Of a DNA stretch of 64,000 bases, positions 1 to 8,619 are shown piece after piece (within the stretch, counting starts at the first letter, position 1; each line of letters begins with the position of its first letter). Source of the DNA: Myxococcus virescens (GTDB lineage: Bacteria; Myxococcota; Myxococcia; Myxococcales; Myxococcaceae). The notes beneath the pieces were generated by a model. The model saw only the letters and a list, made by a program, of their open reading frames with translations, was not told the origin of the DNA and did not search any database. The position numbers and the translations under genes are program-made. The stretch is from the NCBI RefSeq assembly GCF_900101905.1, contig NZ_FNAJ01000003.1, positions 434,001 through 498,000 on the forward strand, read 5' to 3'.

Positions 1-1020
1 CGTCTTCCACTTGCCCACCAGCTGCGCCGTCTCCGCGTCCGGCGCGCCGCCCGACACCTCGACGACCTTGGTCTCCAGGCCGGTCAGCTTCTCACCCGCG
101 GGCTTCGCCGGGTCGAAGGTGACGTGCGCGCGCAGGTACTTGCCGAAGCCACGGTCCAACGACACGAAGCTGGTCGCGCCGTCCTTCAGCTCGACGGGCT
201 GCGCGCAGCGGCCACCGGCCACCAGCGCCACCTTCCACTCCGGGTGCTTCGCCACCGCGGGCTGCAGGTCAGTGACGCACTCGTCGGCGAGCACCACGAC
301 CACGTCCGCGCCGGCCTTGCGGGCCTCCGGAATGGCGGTGGTGAGCGCCTCCTCATAGCCCGTCACTTCCAGGCCATCCGCGCGGCCGGGCATGGCGGTG
401 CGGACCGTCTTCTCGGACGCCAGGCCCACCACGCCAATCTTGAGGCCGCGGCGCTCGAAAATCTGGAACGCCGGCATGGACAGGTCGCCCGCCAGCGCCG
501 GGTCCTTCACCTTGAGGTTGGCGGCGAGGAACGGGAAGCCACCCGCGCCGCGGTTCTTGAGGAAGGCCTCCTTGCCGAAGGCCAGCTCATGGTTGCCCAG
601 GGCGGAGGCGGCGTAGCCCATGCGGCCCATGACCTCGGCCGTGGGCGTACCCAGGAAGAAGGAGGAGATGGCCGGGCCGTTCCAGTGGTCACCCGTGGCG
701 AGCGCCAGCGTGCTGGCGTCCGCGCACGTAGGCTGGCCCTCCTTCACGGGGCCGGGACAGTGCTTCTCATCGGCCATCCAGCGGCCGAGCAGCTCCGCCG
801 CGCCGCCCTTGCCCTCGGAGGGCTGGAGCTGACCGAACGCGCCCCCCGTCACGAGCAGCGTGACTTCGGAAGGAGCAACGGGAGCCTTGGCTTCCGGCGC
901 GGCGGCCGGAGGAGGAGTGGGATTGCTCTTCTCGCAGCCGGCGACGGCACCGAGGGCGAGGACCAGCACGCCGGACAGCGGCTGGCGGAAGGGACGAGGA
1001 CGTAGGGGGTTCGCGCTCAC
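1..1020 (-). CDS. Metallophosphatase / 5'-nucleotidase-like lipoprotein, C-terminus beyond window
   Basis: The gene runs off the left edge; 340 codons are visible from a GTG start at 1020. The N-terminus is a lipoprotein signal ending in V-A-G-C, with Cys29 as the lipid-modified residue, followed by an Ala/Pro-rich linker. Two metal-site motifs of the calcineurin-like metallophosphatase fold are readable: a TGDHWNG segment and GNHELAF. A later VVVVLADEC segment matches the third metal-ligand strand. The family (UshA/5'-nucleotidase type) hydrolyses phosphate esters of nucleotides outside the cytoplasm. The protein should be anchored in the periplasm or outer membrane. The C-terminal substrate-binding domain is not in the window, so the substrate is unknown. 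It diverges from the next gene with 44 bases between the starts. Start choice is moderate because no clear ribosome site is seen. Confidence 0.8.
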   Translation of the reverse strand, partial: MSANPLRPRPFRQPLSGVLVLALGAVAGCEKSNPTPPPAAAPEAKAPVAPSEVTLLVTGGAFGQLQPSEGKGGAAELLGRWMADEKHCPGPVKEGQPTCADASTLALATGDHWNGPAISSFFLGTPTAEVMGRMGYAASALGNHELAFGKEAFLKNRGAGGFPFLAANLKVKDPALAGDLSMPAFQIFERRGLKIGVVGLASEKTVRTAMPGRADGLEVTGYEEALTTAIPEARKAGADVVVVLADECVTDLQPAVAKHPEWKVALVAGGRCAQPVELKDGATSFVSLDRGFGKYLRAHVTFDPAKPAGEKLTGLETKVVEVSGGAPDAETAQLVGKWKT

Positions 1021-1064
1021 AGGTGCGCCTTTAGCACAACTCGGCTCGTGCTACGCTGAGACAC

Positions 1065-2801
1065 GTGGCAGACAGCGACACGCGGCACGGCGGTTCCTCA
1101 CCCGAAGGCAAGGTTCACAAGCACACAGAGCAGGGGTTTGCCGGCCAGGGCGAAGCCCGAGCGCGCGAGTTCTGGGGAGAGGTGAGCGCGGGTGCGCGTC
1201 ACTTCTCCCGGACAGACCGGAAACCGCCCGAAGGGCGCCTGCGCCAGTTCTTCTACGGCATGAGCCTGCCGTTCCACATCGGTGGAGCGCTGCTGGGCGA
1301 CCCGGTCGCACGCAAACAGTACATTCGTGTCGGGTTTCTTCAATCCATGGCAGCTCTGGCATTGGCCTTGAGTTGCATGACTTCCGGAACTGAAGCGGCG
1401 GAAAGCGCGAGCAAGCGGGAGTCCCGAGCCGAAGCACGCGCCAAGGCGGCGGGGATTCAAAAAGTCGCCGAGGCCCTCGTCGACCAGCACGTCGAGAAGG
1501 AGGCGGCTGCTGCCACCCGGCGTGCGAAAGAGGTTGAAGCGCAGACCATCCAACGGCTCCGAGAAATCGACGCGCAGGTTGCCCGGCGCAAGCAGGCCGC
1601 CGCGCAGCACGCTGGCGAGGGGACGCCCTCAGGTCCCGAAGCGCAGCCTGAGACCGCGGCCGTGGTCCCCTCCCCGCCGGGAGCGGGCGACACGGCTGGC
1701 GCCCCCCCGAGCCCCTCCTCCGCCCTCTCGGACGACGAGTCCCCCGAGAACGCCCCCACCGGAGAGGCAGCGGACGTCGCGAGAGCCACTCCGGACGCCC
1801 AGAAGCCCTCCCCCATCCCGGCGGACACGCCCGATGCGAGGCTGGAGCAGCGCATCCGGGACGTGGAGGCCGCGGCCCAGGGGGCCGATGCGGGCACGTC
1901 CCTGGCGGAGGCCATCATCGCGTTGGTGGTGGAGGCCACGAAGGACCTGGAGTCGGAGGCCCCGGCGTCCTCCGCCAAGGAGCGCACCGACGCCACGGAG
2001 GATGTCCCCCACACCGCCGAGGACACCCAGGCGCCTGCTCACGAAAAGAGCGCCTGGATGGTGAAGGGCCTCTCCGTGTGGGGCCTGGCCTTCTGGGCGG
2101 CGCTGTTCGCCGCGCTGCAGTTGGCGCAGTGGGTGGTCATCGCCCTGTCGCGGGACTACCACGACGCCATCTCCCGCAAGGCCAGCCTGCTCACGGGGCT
2201 GGAGCCAGAGGACGAAGAGTTCCCGCCGCGCGTGCGCCTCAACGTGGCGTGGCTGCGCAAGAAGGTGAAGCGACGCTGGCGGGCCTTCCTGCTGCTCATG
2301 GTGGGCGTGCCGGCGCTGGTGCTGATCACCCTCCCGTTCATGTGCGCCTCCCGCTTCATCTTCACCGCCCTGTTCACCGCCTGGGGCGCGTGGTGGTGGG
2401 TGGTCTTCACCGCCGCCAAGAGCGCGCGGGCCTGGGAGCCAACCGCGGGGCCCACGCGGCCGCCCTGGTTCCTGCGGGGATGGACGGTGCTCACCACGCG
2501 CGTGCCGGGCTTTCGGTGGGGCTCGCTTCAGCGGTACGGCGCGTCCTGGGGACGGCGCACGGAGGAGGTCTTCGCGCCCATCTCCAGCACGGAGCGCCAC
2601 CCCTGGGTGTTCGCCGGGCTGGCGGTGGTCCGATTCCTGGGCTCATTTCCTCCGATGAAGTTCTTCGTCCGGCCGCTCATCCCCGTCGCCTCCGCGCACC
2701 TGCTGGAGGAGGACGTGGCCGCGGCCAGGAAGGCGCTCGCCGCCGGTGCGAACGCCTCGCCGCCCGAAGCCGAGGTGCCCCGCCCCGCCGACGTGTGGTG
2801 A
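1065..2801 (+). CDS. Unknown coiled-coil multi-pass membrane protein
   Basis: A 578-aa protein from a GTG start. I do not recognise a family. Residues about 89-106 form a first hydrophobic helix. An Ala/Glu/Arg-rich coiled-coil region follows (about 108-185), then a long acidic, proline-rich low-complexity stretch (about 190-320). A second block of two or three membrane helices with many Trp and Phe lies at about 330-450, and the tail is soluble. The layout suggests an inner-membrane protein with a large disordered or coiled periplasmic or cytoplasmic segment. It is convergent with the transporter fusion downstream, whose stop codon lies 28 bases away. Base use looks like its neighbours. Confidence 0.75.
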   Translation: MADSDTRHGGSSPEGKVHKHTEQGFAGQGEARAREFWGEVSAGARHFSRTDRKPPEGRLRQFFYGMSLPFHIGGALLGDPVARKQYIRVGFLQSMAALALALSCMTSGTEAAESASKRESRAEARAKAAGIQKVAEALVDQHVEKEAAAATRRAKEVEAQTIQRLREIDAQVARRKQAAAQHAGEGTPSGPEAQPETAAVVPSPPGAGDTAGAPPSPSSALSDDESPENAPTGEAADVARATPDAQKPSPIPADTPDARLEQRIRDVEAAAQGADAGTSLAEAIIALVVEATKDLESEAPASSAKERTDATEDVPHTAEDTQAPAHEKSAWMVKGLSVWGLAFWAALFAALQLAQWVVIALSRDYHDAISRKASLLTGLEPEDEEFPPRVRLNVAWLRKKVKRRWRAFLLLMVGVPALVLITLPFMCASRFIFTALFTAWGAWWWVVFTAAKSARAWEPTAGPTRPPWFLRGWTVLTTRVPGFRWGSLQRYGASWGRRTEEVFAPISSTERHPWVFAGLAVVRFLGSFPPMKFFVRPLIPVASAHLLEEDVAAARKALAAGANASPPEAEVPRPADVW

Positions 2802-2829
2802 CGGGAGGGACGTCCCCGCCCCGCTCGGC

Positions 2830-5800
2830 TCAGGAGTCGTCGCGCGAGCGGTCGTCGTTTCCATCCGGCGCCGGCCCATCCGGCAGCGGCGGCGCCAGGG
2901 GGCCCAGCGGCGCCGTCATCTCCAGCCGCTCGCCCGTCTCGCGCGAGTCCGGCAGGTCGATGAGCGCCTGGAGCTGCAGGCTCACCGCGCGGAAGAAGCC
3001 CGTCAGCAGCTCCGGCCGGTCCGCGAGCAAATCCAAGAAGTCACGCCGGTCGATGATGAGCACCCGCGTGTCCACCGCGGCCACCATGTCCGTGGGACGC
3101 GGTGCGCCGTCGAGCAGGCTCACCTCCCCGAAGGCCTGTTTGCCCTGGAAGCGCAGCACGTGCTCGCCGTCGTGGAAGGCATCCACGGCGCCGTCGACGA
3201 TGACGTAGAGCGCGTCGCCCGGGTCGCCCTGGGCGTAGATGCGCTCTCCCGCGCGGAACGACGCCTCGCGGGCCACGGCGGCGATGGCGGCGATGTCATC
3301 CACGTCGCACTGGGAGAAGACACTCACTCCTTCCAGCGCGAACATCCGCTGGACTGTCCTGTCGCTCATGTCACCTTCCTGTGGGAGCACGTGCAGCCCG
3401 TTCACCCACGCCACATGGCGGGCACACGCGCGCAGCACGCCGTCTTCGCTCTGGACCAGCGCCGCCAGCCGCCGCCACAACCGGCCGGGCGCGCCGGGTG
3501 GAAGCTCGCGGTGGTGCGCCTCCACCTGCTCCATCACCAGCTCCCGGTCCTCTTCGTCAACCAGGTTCTCCAACAGCTCCAGCGCCAACGCGCGACGGCG
3601 CAGGTCCGGCCCCACCAGGTTGTAGTGGATGCCGCGCATCACGTGCGACGGATGGAGCAGCCCCAGGAGGAAGAAGGACAACTCCAACGCCTGGTCCATC
3701 CGGTCGCCCACCGCGCGCGTGAGCAGCGAGCCATCCCCCAGCGCCGCGCGCAGGTCGCGGAAGGCGCCCACCAGGTTGCGGTAGACCTCCCGACGCCGGC
3801 CCAGGGCCTCGCGCACGCGCTCCACGTCCACGGGATGCTCGGGGTGCTCATCGCGCAGGCGCGACATCTGCGCGCCAATCCGGAAGTGCAGGGACGCGTC
3901 GTCGCGCACGTTGGAGAACAGCAGCGCGTCCAGCGCCGCCGGTGTTCCGATGCCGCGCAGCACGCGAGGCAGTTGCAGCCGCATCGCCAGCGGCGCCATG
4001 CGCTTGTTGAGCTGCTCCTCCACCAGCGGCGTCACCTCGTCACCCAGCGCCACCAGCGCCTCGCGCGCCGCCTTGCGTTCCTCCCGCCAGGTGAGGAACG
4101 GCAGCAGCCGGGGCGCCAGCTCCACGTAGCCGCCCTTGCCCACCGCGACCAGGGCCACGTGCCGCACGGAGCCGTCCGCGTCCTCCAGATAGCGCGCCAG
4201 CGGCTCCGCGAAGCGTGAGTTCTGGATGCGCCCCAGCAGCCGAGCCACCTCGCGGCGCTCGGGCACCGGTGCGCCCTCGCCGCGCGACAACATCGCCCGC
4301 AGCGCGTCCAGCGCCACGGCGCTCCCCGTTGACTTCACCAGCGCGCCAATGGCCGCGCAGCGCAGGCCCACGTCCGGGTGGTTCAGCAGCGCGGGCAGCA
4401 AGCGCTCCGCCCGCTCCGGTGACAACCGCGCCAGGGCCCACACGGCCTGGTCCCGAGGCCGACGCGGCCCTTCCTCCACCAACCGCTCCAGCACCGGCGC
4501 CAGTTCGTGCGCCTCCAGCTCCAGCGCCAGGGAGACGCCGCGCTCCAGCACACGCTCGTGCGGGTGACGCAGCAGCGCGGGCAGGTGCGGACGCAGCGGC
4601 ACCTCCGCCTGCTCCATCATCGCCACCGCGCGCAGCACCCGCTCCGGAGAAGGGGCCGCCAGGGCTTCGGCCAGCAGCCGCTGCTCCTCCTCGCCCTCCA
4701 GCGCCACGTCCTCTTCTTCGGGCGCCCCCACCTGCTCGCCCAGCGCGGCCACGTACGCGGACTTCAGCCGCACCAGCAGCAGGCCCAGCGCCGCGCACAT
4801 GCCCACCACCGCCACCGCCATGGTGACGCCGTTGGCCGCGCGTCCCGCGCCAATGAGCAACAGACCGGCCAGCACGACGCCGCCCTTGCGCAGCAGCCCA
4901 TCCACCGTGGCGCGCAGGCCCTCTCGCTGGTCGTCCGGCACCGCGGTGTAGAGCAACTGGATGCCCACCGGGAGGATGGAGTAGCTCACCGCCGTCTCCA
5001 CCAGCCGCAGCATGTGCACCGGCCACAAGCTGGGGGTGACGAGCGCCGCGCCCGCCAGCGGCGCCAGGACCAGCGGCACCATCGCCACGTAGCGCAAGAG
5101 CCCCAGCCGCTTCAGCAGGCGCTGCGCCACCAGCAGTTGGAAGGCCACGCAGAACAAGCCAATCCAGAGCTGGAGCGAACCGAAGAGCGCCGTCAGCGCA
5201 TCCTCGCTCAGCGTGCCTTCCAGGCGCAGCCGGAAGAGGTAGTCCACGAACGACGACAGCACCGCGAACGCGATGCCCAGCGCCGCCAGCACCTGGGCGT
5301 AGGGGCTCTCCGCCAGATAGCGCAGCCCCAGGAAGGACGCGGGGCGGCCGCGCGGCGGCGTGGGCGGCAGGCCCTTGTACAGGTGGTGGAAGATGGCGCC
5401 CGCGGCCAGCAGGCCCACGGCGCCGCTCACCACGATGGCTGGCGTGCCCAGCTTCACCGCCAGGCCCTGCACCAGCAGACCTCCGGCGATGCCTCCGCCC
5501 ATGGCGAAGCCGTTGAGCGCGGTGAAGGCCCGGCGCGCCTCACGCGCGTCGAAGGCGGCCGCCATGCGGCCCCAGAAGCGGAAGGACACGAACGTGGAGA
5601 AGGTGTCCGCGAAGAGGTACAGCGCCAGTGCGGGCATGCGCTGCCCCGCGGACAGGGCCGCCGCCAGCACCAAGGCCACCACGCCGCCCATACCCGTGAG
5701 CAGGCCCGGGGACTCGAAGGGCGAGCCCGGCTTGGAGCGCGGCAGCACCGTCATGGCCGCCGTCATCAACGCGCCCAGCAGGTACAGGTACGGCAGCGCC

Positions 5801-5934
5801 TGGGACTCGAAGCGCGACAGCACCAGGGCGTTGGAAGCCGTCTTCAGCTGCGTCACCCCTGCGATGAGCGCGAACTGAAAGGCTGCCGCCGGCCAAAGGC
5901 GGCGGTTCCATGATGAGGAGTCGGAGGGAAGCAC
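2830..5934 (-). CDS. MFS/nucleotide-transporter-like protein fused to HEAT repeats and a cyclic-nucleotide-binding domain
   Basis: I place the start at the GTG at 5934 (1034 aa); an upstream GTG would add 32 Arg-rich residues that look non-coding. Residues about 10-410 form roughly twelve membrane helices like major-facilitator or Npt1-type nucleotide transporters. About 430-860 is a run of helical HEAT-type repeats rich in Leu, Ala and Arg. About 865-990 is a cyclic-nucleotide-binding domain with an FGEVSLLDG phosphate-binding cassette, although the usual Arg-Ala after it is replaced (PRPTDMVA). The tail is acidic and disordered. Such three-part proteins are known in delta-type bacteria; the cargo is not established. 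The fusion implies transport or signalling gated by a nucleotide ligand, which is inference. Confidence 0.85.
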   Translation of the reverse strand: MLPSDSSSWNRRLWPAAAFQFALIAGVTQLKTASNALVLSRFESQALPYLYLLGALMTAAMTVLPRSKPGSPFESPGLLTGMGGVVALVLAAALSAGQRMPALALYLFADTFSTFVSFRFWGRMAAAFDAREARRAFTALNGFAMGGGIAGGLLVQGLAVKLGTPAIVVSGAVGLLAAGAIFHHLYKGLPPTPPRGRPASFLGLRYLAESPYAQVLAALGIAFAVLSSFVDYLFRLRLEGTLSEDALTALFGSLQLWIGLFCVAFQLLVAQRLLKRLGLLRYVAMVPLVLAPLAGAALVTPSLWPVHMLRLVETAVSYSILPVGIQLLYTAVPDDQREGLRATVDGLLRKGGVVLAGLLLIGAGRAANGVTMAVAVVGMCAALGLLLVRLKSAYVAALGEQVGAPEEEDVALEGEEEQRLLAEALAAPSPERVLRAVAMMEQAEVPLRPHLPALLRHPHERVLERGVSLALELEAHELAPVLERLVEEGPRRPRDQAVWALARLSPERAERLLPALLNHPDVGLRCAAIGALVKSTGSAVALDALRAMLSRGEGAPVPERREVARLLGRIQNSRFAEPLARYLEDADGSVRHVALVAVGKGGYVELAPRLLPFLTWREERKAAREALVALGDEVTPLVEEQLNKRMAPLAMRLQLPRVLRGIGTPAALDALLFSNVRDDASLHFRIGAQMSRLRDEHPEHPVDVERVREALGRRREVYRNLVGAFRDLRAALGDGSLLTRAVGDRMDQALELSFFLLGLLHPSHVMRGIHYNLVGPDLRRRALALELLENLVDEEDRELVMEQVEAHHRELPPGAPGRLWRRLAALVQSEDGVLRACARHVAWVNGLHVLPQEGDMSDRTVQRMFALEGVSVFSQCDVDDIAAIAAVAREASFRAGERIYAQGDPGDALYVIVDGAVDAFHDGEHVLRFQGKQAFGEVSLLDGAPRPTDMVAAVDTRVLIIDRRDFLDLLADRPELLTGFFRAVSLQLQALIDLPDSRETGERLEMTAPLGPLAPPLPDGPAPDGNDDRSRDDS

Positions 5935-6136
5935 GGTGCGAGTGCGCGGCAGACTACCCCACGCCCTCTCGCCCCAAGAATAGCGCTGTCGTGCGAGGTG
6001 CCGCCCGCCTGCCCTCCGGGCTGCGGGCAAGTCACTTTCGACACCTTCACCCGACTTCCGCCGCCCCCACTGAAATCGTTGGAGCCGCGATGAATGTGCC
6101 TCGAGCCGCCCGCACGTGCGCCGCCGCGGCTAGACT

Positions 6137-6943
6137 GTGTCGGTGACGACCGCCACCGACACCCTGCTGGACGGCACCCACACGGTGCTCACCCCCGAGT
6201 ACGTGGAGTTCCGCTTCACGCTCGCGGGCCTGTACTCGCGCTTCCTTGCGTGGATGCTGGACGCCGTCATCGTCACGCTGCTCACCGGCGCCATCCTGAC
6301 GTCGCTCAGCCTGGTGATGTTCGCCTTCCCGGGCTTCGCCAGCGCGCTGTCCATCGTCATCTACTTCCTGGTGGACTGGGGCTACGCGATAACGCTGGAG
6401 ACGGTGTGGAGCGGACGCACCGTGGGCAAGCGGGTGATGTCGCTGCGGGTCATCCAGGAGAGCGGCGTGCGCATCGGCTTCTACCACGCGGCGCTGCGCA
6501 ACCTGGCGCGTCCGGTGGACCGGCTGCCCCTGTTCTACCTGGTGGGAGGGCTCACCGCGCTCGTGTCTGGCTCCCAGCAGCGGCTGGGGGACATGCTGGC
6601 GGGAACGCTGGTGGTGCGCGAGCGGCGCCTGAAGGTGCCCTCCGCCCTGGGCATGCCCGGCGACGAAGGGCTGCTGGCGGATCCGCTCTTCGTGTCGCGC
6701 GTGAAGCGCCTGTCCAGCGAGGAGCGGGAGGTGGTGCTGACAGCGGCCCTGCGCCGTGAGGAACTGCGCATGGAGGCGCGGCTCCGCCTGTTCGCGGCGC
6801 TGGGAGCAAGGCTGCAGGACGTGCTGGCCATGGAGAAGCCACCCCACCTCTCCGACGAGAAGTGGGCGCTGCTGGTGGCCGCGGCCCTGCTACCGCCGAA
6901 GGGACAGCCTAGAAGTACGCCGCAGCGCCGGCAGACAGCGTGA
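6137..6943 (+). CDS. RDD family membrane protein
   Basis: A 268-aa protein from a GTG start at 6137; a second GTG two codons later is equally possible. Residues about 20-150 carry the RDD-family layout: an RFLAWMLDA motif, two or three membrane helices and a conserved GRTVGKRVMSLRV segment. The remaining roughly 120 residues are soluble and Arg/Leu-rich with no recognised domain. RDD proteins are membrane proteins, some linked to ion exchange, but no activity can be assigned here. It diverges from the MFS fusion with about 200 bases between the starts, and its 3' end overlaps the convergent barrel gene by 35 bases. Confidence 0.8.
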   Translation: MSVTTATDTLLDGTHTVLTPEYVEFRFTLAGLYSRFLAWMLDAVIVTLLTGAILTSLSLVMFAFPGFASALSIVIYFLVDWGYAITLETVWSGRTVGKRVMSLRVIQESGVRIGFYHAALRNLARPVDRLPLFYLVGGLTALVSGSQQRLGDMLAGTLVVRERRLKVPSALGMPGDEGLLADPLFVSRVKRLSSEEREVVLTAALRREELRMEARLRLFAALGARLQDVLAMEKPPHLSDEKWALLVAAALLPPKGQPRSTPQRRQTA

Positions 6944-7427
6944 GCGTGCGCTGCGTCTTCTCGTTGAGCGCGATGTAGAAGTTGTACTGCGCGCGCGCGC
7001 CCACGCTCACCGAGTCCGACACGAAGAAGTCGACGCCGACGTTGGGGCCAATGCCCACGAAGTTGCTGACGCTGTTCTTGAAGACGATGAGGTAGCTCAG
7101 GTCCGAGCCCACATAGGGGCGGATGGACTCCTCCATCAGCAGGTACCGGATGCCGATGGACGGCGCCAGGCCCACCACGCGCTTCTCGTTGCGGTCCGTG
7201 GTGTCGCGTGGGAACGCAATCTTCGACAGGGAGACCACCTCGAAGCCGTTCTCGATGTAGAGGCTGGCGTCGACGCCCACGAAGAACGCGTCATCCAGGC
7301 CGTTCGTCCGGTTGAAGTCCATGTAGCCCAGTGACAAGCCCAGGCTGCGGTTGGCGAACTGGGCATGCGCGGGGCTGGCCGACAGCAGGGCCAGGGTGAA
7401 GCCGAGGGTGCAGAGCAGGGTACGCAT
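6909..7427 (-). CDS. Small outer-membrane beta-barrel protein
   Basis: A 172-aa protein starting at the ATG at 7427. It has a clear signal peptide ending in the SPAHAQ cleavage region at about residue 20. The mature part alternates polar and hydrophobic residues with many Tyr, Phe and Gly, and ends in AAAYF, a C-terminal aromatic residue typical of outer-membrane barrels. The size suits an eight-stranded OmpA/OmpW-like barrel. No ligand can be inferred. It is convergent with the RDD gene (35-base overlap) and divergent from the TPR lipoprotein, with 99 bases between the starts. The open frame continues upstream of the ATG, but that part has no signal sequence and runs through the neighbour. 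Confidence 0.8.
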   Translation of the reverse strand: MRTLLCTLGFTLALLSASPAHAQFANRSLGLSLGYMDFNRTNGLDDAFFVGVDASLYIENGFEVVSLSKIAFPRDTTDRNEKRVVGLAPSIGIRYLLMEESIRPYVGSDLSYLIVFKNSVSNFVGIGPNVGVDFFVSDSVSVGARAQYNFYIALNEKTQRTLTLSAGAAAYF

Positions 7428-7526
7428 GGGCCGCCACTCTACCGGCGTAACCCTCGGAAAACAGCCTGGATTCATGCCACTCCGGGCGTTGCCTGGGCGC
7501 GGGCGCTCTCCTACACTCGCCCCGCC

Positions 7527-8588
7527 ATGCGTGTCCGCCGACTTGTTGCTGCGCTGTCCCTGGTCTCCGCCCTGCCCTTCGTCGCCTGCGTTCGGACCCC
7601 ACCGCCTCACGAGCGGGCGCTCATCAACAACGAGCTGTGCGCGCAAGAGATGGCCAAGGGCGACCTGGCCCGCGCGGAGACGTTCTGCGACCTGGGTTTG
7701 GAGTTCTCCCCCCAGTACGCGGACCTCTGGTCCAACAAGGGCATCATCGCCATGTCCTCGGGCCGGAAGGACGACGCGAAGAAGCACTTCATCAAGGCCC
7801 TGCGCTACAACCAGGAACACCTCCAGGCGTACCAGAACCTCGGCGCCATCTACATGGAGGAAGGCGCGTACGGAAAGGCGCACGACAACTTCCGGCGAGC
7901 CCTCAAGGTGAACCCGGACAACCTGGAGTCGCGCTACAATCTGGCACTCACCCTGATGAAGATGGGGAAGATGGACGAGTCCAGGAAGGAGCTGCGCACA
8001 ATCCTGGCCGTCAATCCCGGCATCTCCGACGTGCACCACCTCCTGGGTATCATCTCCTACTCGGAGGGTGAATACGACGAGGCCGGCGAGCACCTCGCCC
8101 GGGCCACGCAACTGGTCCAGGATTCGCCCCTGCTGTGGCACGACCTGGGCACCGCGTTGATGGAGCTGGGCCGCTTCCAGGAAGCGCGCGAGTCCTTTGC
8201 CAACTGCGCCCAGCTGGACCCCAGCAACAGCAGCTGCATCAACAACCTGTCCCTGGCCCAGCGCAAGGCGGCCCTTACCGACGCGGCCTTCAAGGAGATC
8301 AAGGACACGCAGCAGGCGGAGAACTCCGCGCCCGCGCTCTTCATGCTCGCGCGTCAGTACCGCGAGAAGGGCCTGCTGGCGGAGGAAGAGGCCACCTACC
8401 GCAAGTGCGTCAAGCTGGATGCGAAGTACGCCGCCTGCCACTACGGCCTCTACGAACTCTTCTTCGAAGCCCACAAGCGCGAACACGCGCAGATCGCCTG
8501 CAAGAACTTCCTGAAGTACGGGACGTCTGAGGAATTCCCCACGGAGTACCAGACGTGTGAGAGATTCCTGAGCGACGCGACGTTCTGA
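7527..8588 (+). CDS. TPR-repeat lipoprotein
   Basis: A 353-aa protein from the ATG at 7527. The N-terminus is a short signal peptide with a lipobox-like FVAC (Cys21). About eight tetratricopeptide repeats follow, recognisable by spaced LGxIYxxxGxYxxAxxxFxxAL patterns and NP(D/G) helix ends (about 40-310). Several Cys residues near the C-terminus (a C-x8-C spacing is readable) may form disulfides outside the cytoplasm. The TPR lipoprotein Tgl of Myxococcus is a pilotin-type assembly factor, but this protein is longer and the resemblance is only general. It is 31 bases upstream of the FHA gene on the same strand, so the two are probably cotranscribed. Confidence 0.85.
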   Translation: MRVRRLVAALSLVSALPFVACVRTPPPHERALINNELCAQEMAKGDLARAETFCDLGLEFSPQYADLWSNKGIIAMSSGRKDDAKKHFIKALRYNQEHLQAYQNLGAIYMEEGAYGKAHDNFRRALKVNPDNLESRYNLALTLMKMGKMDESRKELRTILAVNPGISDVHHLLGIISYSEGEYDEAGEHLARATQLVQDSPLLWHDLGTALMELGRFQEARESFANCAQLDPSNSSCINNLSLAQRKAALTDAAFKEIKDTQQAENSAPALFMLARQYREKGLLAEEEATYRKCVKLDAKYAACHYGLYELFFEAHKREHAQIACKNFLKYGTSEEFPTEYQTCERFLSDATF

Positions 8589-8619
8589 TGTCCCGCCTTC
8601 CCGACTCCCCTCCTTCTCG

